Assembly (NCBI GenBank): GCA_022036555.1 | Contig: CM039124.1 | Location: forward strand, 57,368,130 to 57,432,129 | Source of the DNA: Microstegium vimineum | Taxonomy: Eukaryota > Streptophyta > Magnoliopsida > Poales > Poaceae | Direction of reading: 5' to 3' | Length of the DNA: 64,000 bases | Shown here: positions 45,019-57,865 of the stretch, in pieces | Numbering within the stretch: the first letter of the stretch is position 1 | Layout of the letters: every line of letters starts with the position of its first letter | The notes under the pieces: model-generated | What the model was told of the DNA's origin: nothing | Seen by the model: only the letters and a program-made list of their open reading frames with translations | Databases searched by the model: none | Made by a program: the position numbers and the translations under genes

Positions 45019-46096
45019 AGGTGCTCAAGATGCTCCATATAATATCGTTCACTTATATCCGCAAGCAAAAATTCCACTCCGATTTCTGCATCGAGCTAAA
45101 GTGCATAAAATTCATAAAAACGTGCTCAGCTTTTGTGAACATTTGGGCTGAAATCGAGGTCCCAAACTGGTCGCTCAAGTCTGGGCCAAACATACCTCTC
45201 GACGTAAGCTAGAGTACACAAATACAAAGAGAAACACTCCACCCTAATGATGTTTGTAACTCTTACTTCTCCTATATTAGGTGTCTGTATTTTAAGATAA
45301 TTTTAGGTAATACTCTTGTACTGGCATAAGTAAATTATTACTTTTGTGATTTATTATTTGTCTTTGTGTTATAATATATTAAATTATTGTCCTTATCAGA
45401 CTATACAAATAATTATAAATTATTAAATTATTTTTGTGCCAACATATATTAGATTTTTGTCAGGTTGTGATTTTGTTCAACGAGTTCTTTATTCTCGGAA
45501 CTAAAATTTATAGATTAGGTCTAAAAAATTGTAACAAACAAAAACTATAATTTTAGTACAAAATATGTGTAATAATTGTGGCCTAAAAAAAATTAAGTAA
45601 CTGAAATTTAGCAAATACCTATATTCTTATAATATAATGGGGAGATGAATTTCTAAAAAAACAAGGAGAAACATGATTGTTCCTACTTTTGACAGCTGAC
45701 TGAAATGGTGGCTGGAGACAATGGAAAGCATATGATTCCCTCAAATTATATCACTCATACAATATTCATATATATATTTTTAGTGGAAGTATATTTATTC
45801 ATTTATCTGTGGGACATTCGTAGACTGGTGGGCTCTGTGCCTCTGTCGTCAGACGTCGTCCTGGGCTCCCGGCCCTTTATCACGATTCGGCTCGCCGCCG
45901 GGACAGTCGGGCCCACCTGTCATCGAACCATCATACTCGTTGCTACCCGCCAAAGTAGTCAAACAAATCCCTATCGATTGATAGAGCACGAGCACAAGTG
46001 CGCACGCCACGCTCTCTTCACTTCCCTTCATTCCGTCTCTCCCCGCCGCCACCTCCGCCGCCGCCAGCCAAAAACCCTAAACTCCCCAATCCACCA
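45019..46096. other. Intergenic and IMPDH promoter/leader
   Basis: AT-rich to about 45800, then GC rises towards the IMPDH start. No other gene seen. The leader just upstream of the ATG is C-rich (CCGCCGCCACCTCCGCC). Confidence 0.45.
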
Positions 46097-49000
46097 ATGG
46101 CCGACGACGGCTTCGCGGCGCCGCGCCTCTTCTCGCAGGGCTTCTCCTACACCTACGACGACGTCATCTTCCTGCCGGGCTACATCGGCTTCCCCGCCGA
46201 TGCCGTCGTCCTCTCCACGCGCCTCTCCCGCCACTTGCCGCTCTCCATCCCCTGCGTTGCGTCGCCGATGGACACCGTCTCCGAGGCCGCCATGGCCGCG
46301 GCCATGGCCTCGCTCGGCGGCGCCGCCGTCGTGCACTGCAACACCGAGCCCCACGCCCAGGCCTCCATCGTCCGCGCCGCCAAGTCACGCCGCCTCCCCT
46401 TCGTCTCCTCCGTGCCCTTCTTCTCCCCGTCCTCCACCCCGACGTTCAGCGATTTCGCTGGCAACGAATACGCCCTCGTCACCGAGCGCGGGGATTCGCT
46501 CTCCAGTCTCGTCGGTGTCGCTGTTGCCGCAGATATTGCTTCCCGCGAGGTTCCTGTCGCTGTCTATGAGTACATGCGACGGACACCGCGCCCAGCCTCC
46601 GCCTCCTTCGACTTCGAGGAAGCAGCCGCCTTCCTTGCCGATGAAGGTCTGGATTACGCCCCTCTCGTATCCGACGATGGTGAGGTTGTCGATCTCATCA
46701 CCTCCAAAGATGTGGAGCGCATCCGGAGCTATCCAAAGCTAGGCGAGCCGTCTCTGGGACCGGACGGGAAGTTTATAGTTGCGGCTTCCATTGGGACCCG
46801 GGAGGATGACAAGGGAAGGCTGGAGCAGCTAGTTAAGGCGGGGGCAAATGCTATCGTGATTGATAGTTCACAGGGGAACTCCATTTACCAGCTTGATATG
46901 ATAAAGTTCGCCAAGAAGATGTATCCAGAGGTGGATTTGATTGGGGGTAATGTGGTGACAATTGCGCAGGCCCAGAATTTGATTCAGGCTGGTGCAGATG
47001 GTTTGCGTGTTGGGATGGGTTCTGGCTCAATTTGTACCACCCAGGAGGTTTGTGCTGTTGGAAGAGGACAGGTATATGCTAAAATCCTCATGAACTCTTG
47101 TTATTTTCAGTATTCTAATTCATCACCATCAGCTTACTTCATTTAGTTTAATGTCAAATTTGTTGGCTACCTTGAATCTCTACCATCAGAGGTCTGATAG
47201 GATCAGCACACACACTCTTTTTGTTGCTCTCTAAGCTGTCTTATGATCTGAAGTTATCTTAGATGGCCATGACAAAGGTGGAAACAATTTTTGTCCTTCC
47301 TTTTGTTAAACATCTTGAAATCTTTGCTATATTCAGTGCAAGCATCCAATTCTGTTGATGACATCAGAGCATCTACTGACTTTGCCTTTTCTCAGCTAGG
47401 CTGTATGTAGTCCTTGTTTTATATGCTTGTAAGACACTGATTGGTGCTTCGTCTAATTTTGAGCTTTTATGAAGTAATTTGGAGATTATGACATTGAAAA
47501 TCATTGAGAAATTTTTATTAGGTGACATCTCCTTCCATCCATATTCTTGCAGGTTGAGTACCATGTTTATTTAGGATGTCATGGTCTTTGATTTGTTTAG
47601 ACCTGGTAGGCTGGTACAGTGCTTTCCCCATGTGCTACAGTGTGTTTCCCCTTGAAGTACAGTCTGATATATATGGAAATGTTGTTCCTTATTTCCTCAT
47701 GGATTCTTGGTAGTCTAATCATGTTATAGAGAGGAGCCTTTAATTTTTTGTTGTCTTGTGGTGGATAGTGGATACAAATGGTTCCCAGGGTTTTTCTGCA
47801 TACGATATATTGTAGAGACAATAATTTCAATACTACTGCTTGTGTTTGACGGTTCTTTTTGTGTTGGTGGAACAGGCAACAGCAGTGTATAAGGTTTCAT
47901 CTTATGCCAAGGATCACCATGTACCAGTTATTGCTGATGGTGGAATTTCAAACTCTGGACATATCGTGAAAGCTTTGTCGCTTGGGGCATCCACTGTTAT
48001 GATGGGCAGCTTTTTAGCTGGCAGTCATGAAGCTCCTGGTACTTATGAGTACAAGGTATACCATTTGTATATTGCTGTTCTGAAATGGGCTATAGTTCCG
48101 CTTTTGCTTTTCGTTTCATATGATTACCGTAAACAGAATGTTCAATTGCCTTTTGGTCTTTTGGACTTCGGCGATGACTGTCAAAGTCCCTATATCCATG
48201 TAGAATGTGAGGCTTGATTCATACTGAAGATCATATGCCATGAACATGCACTCAAGCCCATGTGGCCACTGCAATGAAAAATTCTTTTATTTACAGAAAA
48301 CAGTCTAATTAGATGGCATAGAAGTTAACAAGAAAGTGCAATGAAAGTGGTTTATATGAGGACTGAATGGCACTTGGATTTTTTTTCTTCTATATTTGCA
48401 TTGTGCATGAGTAATCATGCTGCCAGAATATCAGATATTTCAGGCTGAAATTACTCCCTTGGTCCCAAAATAGATCAACTTCTGGAGTTGTCCTAATTAA
48501 AACTTTCTTAGGTTTGACCAAATTTAGAGCACCAATATTTATGACACCAAAATTGTATCATTCGATAGTGCACTTATTTTGTGTCATAGATACCCTTCTA
48601 CATAAAGTCGGTCGAACTTAAAATAGTTTGATTTAGGATAACTCTAGAAGTTGATTTATTTTGGTATTCAGTCAGTATGTGCGTACGTATTGTTGTTTCA
48701 TGTCATTTTGCCAGATATAGTCTATGCTGATCTATGCTGTTTTATTTGAGGAAATATATCTAGTGCAAATACACCTTATAGCTCAACATTTTTGTATTTG
48801 GACCTTTTGCACTAGTGCCTAGCTTCTTAGATCTCTATAGTTGATTGTTTCGGTGTTCTATATATTACAAAAGCTACATAATTTTATAACTGCATTCAGT
48901 CTCCAAAAATGTTTTTGGACGAAGCCACACTTTATGACTCATTCACTCCACTATTGGAAGTTTGTTAAAAGTTGTCTTCCTCTGCTTGTCTATTTTACCT

Positions 49001-49800
49001 GAGTTTGCAGTGTGATGCATGTGATTGGTAGGACCATGAACTCCCCAAAACTAATTAGGATCAACACCTGTGAGAACCCATCTGCATTTTGTGTGTCAAT
49101 TCTACTAGTTTATTTATCACATAAGTTGTTTCTTTTTTTATCTCGTGTTGTTTGGCTGCTATATTATTTTGTGCCATTCTATGTCTGACACATGAAACTT
49201 TCATCTGCTCTTTCATGAAAATGTTTGTTATAAAACTTGACATGCTACTTTTTAGGACGGCCGTCGAGTCAAAAAATACAGAGGCATGGGCTCTCTTGAA
49301 GCCATGACGAAAGGGAGTGATGCAAGGTACCTTGGTGATACTCTCAAGCTCAAAGTCGCGCAGGGCGTTGTTGGAGCAGTAGCTGACAAAGGTTCTGTAC
49401 TGAGGTTCATTCCTTATACAATGCAAGCAGTTAAGCAAGGATTCCAAGATCTTGGCGCAGATTCTCTCCAGTCAGCTCATGATCTTTTGCGATCAGAGAC
49501 ACTCAGATTAGAGGTATTTTCAGGCTGCGCACAAGCTATCTCTCAACATGTTTTAGATTTTAATATCTATTGTCTAAGATTGGAGTTCATCTTGCTCGTT
49601 TACAGAAAGATTGAACAATTAAAGTTAACCTGTGTTACTAATTACAAGTTGGTTTGTTTTTGGAACCAGCTCCAAAGTTCCAGTAGATTATAGTAGTCTT
49701 TATATCAATCCATATGAATCGTAGAAAGGTCAAAATGTGTTGTACCAATTTGGAGATTAGGTTGGATATGGACAAGGAGTTTTACACCCCCCCACCCCCC

Positions 49801-49844
<44 letters not shown>

Positions 49845-50050
49845 AAAAAATTGCTTGTTTTGGAAATTCTGTGTTCATCTTTATTTTCTGAGAACATATA
49901 TATTGCTACCCAAAAGCTAAGCATCTGTTCCAGAAAGCATACTGACAGAGTTGATCTTTATCCATCGTCCTTGCCCAGGTGAGAACCGGTGCTGCCCAGG
50001 TTGAAGGAGGAATCCATGGGCTAGTTTCATACGAGAAGAAGGCATTCTAG
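46097..50050 (+). CDS. IMPDH: Inosine-5'-monophosphate dehydrogenase, 494 aa
   Basis: Four coding exons (46097-47071, 47876-48055, 49256-49513, 49979-50050) that each join at codon borders to give 494 residues, the normal length. IMPDH oxidises IMP to XMP with NAD+, the committed step of guanine nucleotide synthesis, in the cytosol. Visible are the N-terminal TYDDVIFLPGY and SPMDTVSE, a CBS region (about residues 115-215) ending in LITSKDVERI, the NAD/IMP-binding core (VIDSSQGNS, IGGNVVT), the catalytic loop GMGSGSICTTQE with Cys about 313, then VIADGGISNSG, GSFLAGSHEAPG, the flap RYLGDTLK and the C-terminal QVEGGIHGLVSYE. The open frame runs upstream of 46097, but only the ATG at 46097 fits the family N-terminus. 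The first intron is about 800 bp, and the others hold a MITE and a poly-C tract. Confidence 0.97.
48454..48675. mobile_element. Stowaway-type MITE in IMPDH intron 2
   Basis: A 222-bp hairpin with arms CTCCCTTGGTCCCAAAATAG and ATTTATTTTGGTATTCAGTC. Inner GATCAACTTCT opposes AGAAGTTGAT. TA lies on both sides (48452-48453 and 48676-48677). The right end has lost the GGGAG motif. Confidence 0.75.
49803..49842 (+). repeat. 40-base C homopolymer in IMPDH intron 3
   Basis: An unbroken run of about 40 C, preceded by CACCCCCCCACCCCCCAA and followed by eight A. The exact length may be unreliable in the assembly. Confidence 0.9.
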
Positions 50051-50187
50051 TTCCATAACCAAACAAGGAAAAATTGGAACAAGAGTATGATATGGAAGGG
50101 ACGATGCTCATCATCCTGCCTAGCAAAAGCTCAAGGCTTGTCGATTTGGGCAGTAGGTGTACCATCTATGTAGCCTAATAATAATAA

Positions 50188-50531
50188 GGGGGTGTTTGGT
50201 TGTGGGACTTTTTTTTAGTCTCTTGTCACATCGGATGTTTGATACTAATTAAATGAATTAAATATAATTTATATTATAAAACTAATTACAACACCAAGTA
50301 GTACTTCACGAGACGAATCTATTAAGTCTAATTAATTTATCATTAACATATGTTTACTGTAGCACTATATTGTCAAATCATAGACTATTTTATATCAATA
50401 GATTTGTTTCGTAAAATAGTCTTCGGCTGACAAATTAGTTTTATAAATAGTCTATATTTAATACTCCTAATTAGTGTCTAGACATCCGATGTGATATGGA
50501 CTTATTTTAAATCCCTGTAACTAAACACCCC
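50188..50531. mobile_element. Tourist-type MITE (PIF/Harbinger) downstream of IMPDH
   Basis: A 344-bp element with ends GGGGGTGTTTGGTT and AACTAAACACCCC, flanked by TAA (50185-50187 and 50532-50534). The interior ACATCGGATGTTTGATAC opposes CTAGACATCCGATGTGAT. Confidence 0.85.
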
Positions 50532-50534
50532 TAA

Positions 50535-51171
50535 ATCTCCGGCTTCGGCCGGATAAGCTCACGGCTTGCCATCGAAACTCTGTCCCCAGTTTTGCTAAGA
50601 GTAAGTTTGCTATTTTTAATATTTAACAATTTAACAATGATTGGATCTGGTGAGCGATGTATTTTGTCCTGCCATGTTCTTCAGCCTATCATCATGTTGT
50701 TTTCTGTGTTCGAAGAATGCTGTCATGGCTAGTGTGCCACTGACACTGCTTCATCAAATTTGAGCAGCTAAATTATGAGTTGCACTTGCCGCTGGACGTC
50801 TGGGCTTGTTCAAGCGTTTGAGCAAAATGTCTATTTTAAAAGACGATTCAAATTTAAAAGGGTTTCATTCAACAAATTCAAACAGCCTTGATGCGAATGT
50901 TTGCTAATCCTGTATCAGTCTGTAGTTTTTTTTCCCCAATATTATTACTATATTACTGTCATCAGTTTGGCATATAACTCGTGTAAAAGAGCAGGTCTGT
51001 TGTTTCTTCTTTGGGAATTCTAGCAGTTTTGATGCTGTTCTGCAATCTCACCTCTCGTGCTCTTGCTTCCCACGGGTCCTCGGTGGCAGTTTAGCCACGC
51101 AGGCAGTGAGCAAGCCTTTTTTTAATGAAACAAGTAGGACTGTTAACCGATCGCTGTTTACTATGCTCCTA
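50535..51171. other. Intergenic, no gene recognised
   Basis: Ordinary AT-rich grass intergenic DNA with no clear element ends. Confidence 0.4.
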
Positions 51172-51343
51172 TTCTCTCCGTCTCACGATATAAGGCGTAA
51201 CTACTTTTTATTCTTGTCCCATGATATAAGACGTGTCCTCTCTAGAGACACATGTGTTGATACTTGTTCAGAGAGAGAATTAAATGTGTTTCTTGGTCTT
51301 TGAGCCAGAGATAGTTACGCCTTATATCCTGAGACGGAGGGAG
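51172..51343. mobile_element. Short Stowaway-type MITE
   Basis: A 172-bp hairpin with CTCCGTCTCACGATATAAGG and ATATCCTGAGACGGAGGGAG arms. TA lies on both sides (51170-51171 and 51344-51345). Inner GGCGTAACTA opposes TAGTTACGCC. Confidence 0.82.
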
Positions 51344-51345
51344 TA

Positions 51346-52170
51346 TTTGATAGGGCTCCTCTCTTCTGGAGGAGTCATTTTTTATATAAAAAAAACAGAG
51401 AAGTTGAAGGAGTTGTGTCAAACACCCCCCTACGTGGAACAATCAACCAAAAATCGGGACAAGATCGAGTGGTTAGCTTTGCTGTTGACCATCCTACCTG
51501 GCAACAATCTTCAACTCGAAGCTCATCAGCTAGCAGCAGCTCGCCGCGCCAGCAAAGCCCCTCGAGTTGGTTGGGGGAAGCTAGCACTATCATACCCATG
51601 CTTTAGCATCGAAGCAGTCAAGCAGTGAGTAAATAAGTGAAGTGTTAACGCCTTCCCACTACTTTGTTAACCATGATTGGATCGATGCATCGCTAGACCT
51701 GTTGAGTAAATAAACTGTGTCCTTAGCTTTTTTTTTTCGCTTAACTACTTCCAGCTTGTTTCAGCTTATTCTTTTTTACGTAACATTATTTAATCAATCA
51801 GTTTTTGTACGAGCTGAACAGAGCCGCGTCATAATAAAGTTTTAGTACGTGTTTAGCTTGTACTTTCAGCTAGTTCGTCCCAGCAATGCATTAGTTGGTG
51901 CCACTGCCACTCTCTCCCTCTCTCTCTGTTCCCTACCTGAGGCCCGTCCCCAGCACCATGAGCTGATTAGCATCATGCTGGTAATTGGTCCTTGTCATTC
52001 CTCTAAGCAACAGCTACGTCTGTTGACACGCATGGTCCAGGAGTCGCTTGCTTGCAATACCGGCCAAGCATCGCTATCCGCTGTCTAAATGGCCGCCATA
52101 ATCACACCATCTAATCATTGTCTGCATTGCTGCTCAATACGAGAAGAGAACACCACAAGCTACAGTCTAA
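51346..52170. other. Intergenic, no gene recognised
   Basis: Upstream of the tubulin gene. No domain seen. Confidence 0.4.
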
Positions 52171-52357
52171 GAGCAAGTTGAGCAAGTTTAGTAATATAGC
52201 CAGCTGCTGGCTGAATCCTTACAGCTCACCTCTCAACCCACCCATATAATGATTATACTATTTTAATTTTTTGTGCCCAAACTGACTGTAAGCTTACAAC
52301 TTCTATTTTTTTTTTCTTTTCTCTTTCCTCCACCTCAGCATTTAGTCACTATTGCTC
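52171..52357. mobile_element. Tourist-like MITE in the tubulin upstream region
   Basis: A 187-bp element with ends GAGCAAGTT and CTATTGCTC, flanked by TAA (52168-52170 and 52358-52360). It belongs to the same broad group as the element at 22438. Confidence 0.62.
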
Positions 52358-52866
52358 TAACAGCGTCGCTATCCGCTTGTCATTTTGGGCCGGCCCGCCG
52401 TTCGGTTACGACAGCCTGCCACGTGGGCCCACAACCAGCCTCGACCCAAAAGTCACCAACACCAACAGAAAGAGCCCAGCCAAATCGATTGGCTAACGAC
52501 GTCCACAAACTCCCCCATTTTAAAAAAAAAGTCCAGTAAACGAGGCCGTCCGATCAACAAACGCACGGCGCAGATGGACCAGCCCCGCCGCCACCCCTCG
52601 GCCGCGCCTGGGCCTCTCTCCAGTCTCCACCCACCGGGCACGGGCCGCCTCCAGCTCCATCTATCCAACTCGAAGTTCTCGATCGAAAGCCCCACCGCAA
52701 CAGCATAAAGCAGCATTTCAAATCCGTCCTCACCTAGACTAGACCTACCGCAAGCCCACACAGCACCCGAGACCCGTGCGGCCGCTCCATCCCTCCCTCC
52801 CCGCCTCTCCTTCCGCTTCCTTCCCCGCCCGCGGACGTCCCCGACACCGGCGAGCCGGCGTCAGCC

Positions 52867-55583
52867 ATGAGGGAGATCCTGCACATCCAGGGCGGGCAGT
52901 GCGGGAACCAGATCGGGGCCAAGTTCTGGGAGGTGATCTGCGACGAGCACGGGATCGACGCCACGGGCCGCTACGCGGGGGACTCGGACCTCCAGCTCGA
53001 GCGCATCAACGTCTACTACAACGAGGCCAGCGGCGGCCGCTTCGTCCCGCGCGCCGTCCTCATGGACCTCGAGCCCGGCACCATGGACTCCGTGCGCTCG
53101 GGCCCCTTCGGCCAGATCTTCCGCCCCGACAACTTCGTCTTTGGCCAGTCCGGCGCCGGCAACAACTGGGCCAAGGGACACTACACCGAGGGCGCCGAGC
53201 TCATCGACTCCGTCCTCGACGTCGTCCGCAAGGAGGCCGAGAATTGCGACTGCCTCCAGGGTATTAATTTCCCTATTTACTATTACTCCGCCCAACCTCA
53301 TCTCTCGCGCTCTCCTCCCCGATTTTTCGTACCTTTTCCGATTAATTATTAGGGTTATTACATCCGGTTGGGTTAGGAGCGTTAAATCTAGTCCAGATCT
53401 GAGCCCGTGGGGATGTGCATGACATTAAAATGACCTCCAATATCATTTCATTTCATTTCATCGTTGGTCGCATTTACTAGTCAATTTTGTCTCTTGTGCT
53501 GATCAATTCGCCAAGTGGCCCGTGTTATTGTTAAGCATTAGCCTCTAGGCAGCTTGTTATGGCAGTAGATGCATTGAAAATATTGCTTTATCGCTATGGA
53601 TTCAGCTTTTTTTTTTCCTACCTAGCATGATGGGGTGATGGTTGGTAATTTTCGTTATTGGGTTAGCATTCATACAGTCTGAGCAATCGGTTGATTTGAA
53701 CAGAAAAAACACAGCTAAGTAATTATCATGTTTGGTCTATTTGTGGTTATATTGGTGCTTTCATGATGGAACTCGGTAGAGGTTTGCTAGTCAATGGAAC
53801 CTTGTAGGTGTTTTCTAGTCAATTTGTCTGTCTTCAACACTTCAGCTAGAAAAAAAACACTGTTCGTTCGCTGAAAAGTAGTGCTTAGTAGTGCTGATGA
53901 ACAGAGCCTTTTTTTTTTTGCGGAACTTCATGTATACTCTTGTTGATTCGTGTTGAACCCCTGTACCATTTCTCTGGGCTAAGTAGCTGGACCAACATCA
54001 ACTGTCGGTAGGATGGATATTTTTATTAATGTAACATGAGTGTTGGGTGTGTTAGCTGGGAGTTCCACTCTGGGAGCCTACAGCTTCTAATGACCTGTTT
54101 CCCATTAAAAAAATCAAATTAAATATCGTGTCATAGCTGGACTGAATTTGTGGCCAACACCAGACAAAATGGACTCCATGTCTTCATGGTGAATAAAGCA
54201 GTGCTTAACCTTATGTCTCTTGAATTTAATTCCTATATGATTGTTATGTTTTGTGCTATAAACTATGGTGTGCCCAAGTGAAGTTTTTGGTGTCAAGATC
54301 GGTTCATCGGCTACCAGAGCATGGTGGTAGTATGCTGTGAAATTGACTGAATCCAAAATATCACTTAACCGGGGTACCATGACTACATGATTGATGATTG
54401 TCAACACACTCTGGTCAGATAGAATGCATCACAACTCTGATATCTTGGGATCTTCAAGTGTTTTTCTATCTTTCCAACCCATGTAGCCCGATTACATTTT
54501 TCATGCTGGGAGTATTGTTTGTGGTTGTGGATAACTGAATGACTTGTTTGATTTACTAACAGGTTTTCAAGTTTGCCATTCCTTGGGAGGAGGCACTGGA
54601 TCTGGCATGGGCACCCTTCTTATTTCTAAGATCAGGGAGGAGTACCCGGACAGAATGATGTTGACCTTCTCTGTATTCCCATCACCAAAGGTTTCAGATA
54701 CTGTTGTGGAGCCTTACAATGCTACACTTTCTGTTCACCAACTCGTTGAGAATGCTGATGAATGTATGGTACTTGACAACGAGGCTCTGTATGACATATG
54801 CTTCCGCACTCTAAAGCTCTCCACCCCTTCCTGTAAGTTAATCCTCACTAATTCTTTAGAAGTTTATATTCTATTGAAAAAAGGTTTGTACTGATTATGG
54901 GTTCTAACAATGCAGTTGGTGACCTGAACCATCTTATCTCTGCTACCATGAGTGGCGTGACATGCTGCCTGAGGTTCCCTGGTCAGCTCAACTCTGATCT
55001 GCGCAAGCTTGCTGTGAACCTGATCCCGTTCCCTCGTCTCCACTTCTTCATGGTGGGGTTCGCCCCGCTGACCTCTCGCGGGTCACAGCAGTACCGTGCC
55101 CTCACGGTCCCCGAGCTGACCCAGCAGATGTGGGACGCCAAGAACATGATGTGCGCGGCGGACCCTCGCCACGGCCGGTACCTGACGGCCTCGGCCATGT
55201 TCCGCGGGAAGATGAGCACCAAGGAGGTGGACGAGCAGATGCTGAACGTGCAGAACAAGAACTCGTCCTACTTCGTGGAGTGGATCCCCAACAACGTCAA
55301 GTCGAGCGTGTGCGACATCCCGCCCAGGGGCCTGAAGATGGCGGGCACCTTCGTGGGGAACTCCACCTCCATCCAGGAGATGTTCCGCCGGGTGAGCGAG
55401 CAGTTCACGGCCATGTTCAGGCGCAAGGCCTTCCTGCACTGGTACACCGGCGAGGGGATGGACGAGATGGAGTTCACCGAGGCCGAGAGCAACATGAACG
55501 ACCTGGTCGCAGAGTACCAGCAGTACCAGGACGCCACCGCCGACGAGGAGTACGAGGAGGAAGAGGAGGCCGTGGCCGAATAG
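52867..55583 (+). CDS. TUB: Beta-tubulin, 443 aa
   Basis: Three exons (52867-53260, 54563-54832, 54916-55583) join in phase to 443 residues. The product pairs with alpha-tubulin to form microtubules. It opens with MREI, the motif used for autoregulated tubulin mRNA decay, then has the GTP-binding QGGQCGNQIG, the tubulin signature GGGTGSG (about 140-146), VVEPYNATLS, the long conserved PFPRLHFFMVGFAPLTSRG and an acidic C-terminal tail (ATADEEYEEEEEAVAE), where post-translational changes and motor binding occur. The first intron is 1.3 kb, the second 83 bp. The two-intron layout is normal for plant TUB genes. The isotype cannot be told from the window alone. Confidence 0.98.
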
Positions 55584-57113
55584 CGATGAACTTCCTTTCC
55601 CAGGACCCAGGGCAGGGCCCGCCGCACCACCGACAGGTTGTGTCTCTGTGAATGAGTTTGTTTCTTCTTTTTCTGTTGCTCGTGGCTTGCATGCATGATT
55701 GATCGGTAATTGGTTGCTGTTGAGGCTGCTTCTGTGCTTCGGCTGCGGCCACTGTAATGTACCTACTGTAATAGGTCGCCGTCGGTTTATGTTTCGCATC
55801 CTTTGGCTGGGTCAAAGTAGCTTACTACGGCTTTGCTCTCCTTGAGCTGGTCGCCTGTAATTCCTGACGAGTGTTGGTAGTGAGTGATTTTGTTCGTCTT
55901 TTTTATGAAAAGCATGTGTCTGTCTGCATCAGCCTTGGTCCTATGTAGGAGTACTAGTAAACGAGAGAAGCAAATCATTCATATCGAAGGCTTTAATTAA
56001 AGTTGCCGAGAAACAGAAACGGGCGAGCGAGACCTGATCGGGTCTCCTGGGGCTCTCTCTGAACCAGTAACCATCCGGCGGTCGATCGTTCGTTCGCACA
56101 TGCGGATGCGGTGGGCGGACCCAGCAAACAGCCTATGCCTGAGGCGTTGGTTAGCTGACGAGTGACGACGGCCAGCAGATTTGGGGAGATGGAACCGTTT
56201 CCGAGAGAGGATTTGCTTCCTCTCTGTCTCTGAAACGGTTCACGTGCTGCGCCCACATGTGCCGCACATGCCTCGTATCGATGGCAAGTGGCTCCAAAAG
56301 ATCCCACGGTAGCCAAGATCTCAAGCTGAAGCTGATGCTGCTGTCTACCATTCTACCGACTAGAATACTTACCACGCAGCAAGTTTAGCTGGTTAATAAC
56401 TTATTATCCGATTTAGCGATTTAGTTTAGACAGTAGAATAGTTGTTATCTAGAAATATAGTTAACAATTAGCTAATCTACTATCTACGTATGTTTCAATT
56501 CAAAAGAGATAGTTACTGTCTACATAAAACCAAATAGGATCTATAGTAACTGCCCTGGCTAAAAGATTTCACAGATAATCAGCGAGAACCCCCATGGGTT
56601 TCTTTGGAGTTTCCCTACCTACATAGTAGTGCTCCTAAATAATGGTTAAGAGATCAGTAAAAATCACCAGCCTTGCCAATAACTTGTGTAGCTCAGCATG
56701 CAGTGTCCCCATAGCGAGTTCACGCACAGCAGGGCACAGCCCAATGCCAAGCTGGCGGGAGGGCCCACATTGGTGAACCCCATCGCACCTCCCTGCCGCT
56801 ATTTGAGAGAGCGAGAGCCCTTGGCGGATCACCATTTACAGACGCACCCTTGCAAAACCACGCTATTTGCAAACGCGCGCGCAGCTCGGCGCGGAGGCGC
56901 GGGGATCTGCTGCTCTGGCCTGTGGCGGCAGACTGGAGGGAGGAGACATTTTTTTTGGGAGATAGCCCCTCGCGTTTGCTCTCTTATTCGGCCCGCGCCC
57001 GCTCTTGCCATCCGCTGCTCTTCTCCCGTTCGCCCCTCCTCAGTCTCGCCGCCCGGGGAGAAGGAGGGCTCCGTCCGCCGCTCCCGGGGAAGAGTCCGCC
57101 ATTGCTGCCGCTG
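55584..57113. other. Tubulin 3' UTR, intergenic and leader of the hydroxylase gene
   Basis: Up to about 55930, tubulin 3' UTR-like DNA (AATGTACCTACTGTAATAGG). No gene from there to about 56950. Then a GC-rich leader ends at the donor CTG|GTGAGTT at 57113/57114. Confidence 0.5.
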
Positions 57114-57850
57114 GTGAGTTGTCCTGCCCCCCTGATCCGACTACCTCCCCTCTCTGCCTCTCTCGATCGCATCGTGCTGCCCCGAGTCGGCCCCGTGGTC
57201 GGCCGCATTGGACAAATGCCGCTCGCTCGCGCAGTCTAGTTTCGTAGATGTTGTAAGTACGTCGGAGATTTTTTTTTCTTACGGTGCTTGGGTGGTGGCG
57301 GCGGTGGTTTGAAGACCCCCAATGCCTTGGATCTAGACGGAGATTGCTCTGCCCGCATTTGTTGCCACGGTCTCGTACCAAGTTTGTTCAGATTCGTGCC
57401 AACATTTCACTGCGAAACATTAGGACTAAAAAAAAAGTCTAGACACTAGAGGCACACTCTTGTGAGGTGTGACACTCGAGTACTGGTTGCCAAATTCGTG
57501 CGAGCATCCGCTGTGAGCAATTGAGCAAGGGGATAAAGATTGCCTGTTGTGTGACGGAGCGCCACATGCCGATGATTGCCCGGTCAGAGAAACGTTGTCG
57601 TGGGCAGGGAGAAAAGGTGGTAATCATGGTATCCTCACTGGTGTGTGTGTGAGTAGCTAGGCCTCACTCAAGCTTGCTAGTTCGGCCGGCGTGGCTGTCC
57701 TCTCCATTGTCATTGGCAGTTGGTTCTGCTCATCGCCAGCTACGAGTTGCCCCCCTGAGCTGTTGAAGACTGTAGCCTTCTGAATCTGTCTTTGCTTCTT
57801 TAATCTTGGGTATGGACTATGGTATGTGATGTGAGATTCTTCTCGTGCAG
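57114..57850 (+). other. 5' UTR intron of the fatty-acid hydroxylase gene
   Basis: GTGAGTT at 57114 and TTCTCGTGCAG ending at 57850, only 15 bases before the ATG. The GC-rich exon before it and the lack of coding potential in this stretch support a leader intron. Confidence 0.65.
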
Positions 57851-57865
57851 CGCTGACTTGGGAAG

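Noticed and set aside
45705..46742. A 345-residue plus-strand frame overlapping IMPDH exon 1
   Set aside because: Its second half is an Arg/Pro/Ser-rich shadow of the IMPDH coding frame.
49714..49920. Poly-Pro open frame across the C tract
   Set aside because: Created by the C homopolymer inside an IMPDH intron.
52776..53267. Second plus-strand frame across tubulin exon 1
   Set aside because: Arg/Pro/Gly-rich shadow in another frame of the GC-rich tubulin exon.
55083..55815. Long minus-strand frames opposite the last tubulin exon
   Set aside because: Antisense shadow of a highly biased coding exon. Val/Gly/His-rich without a family match.
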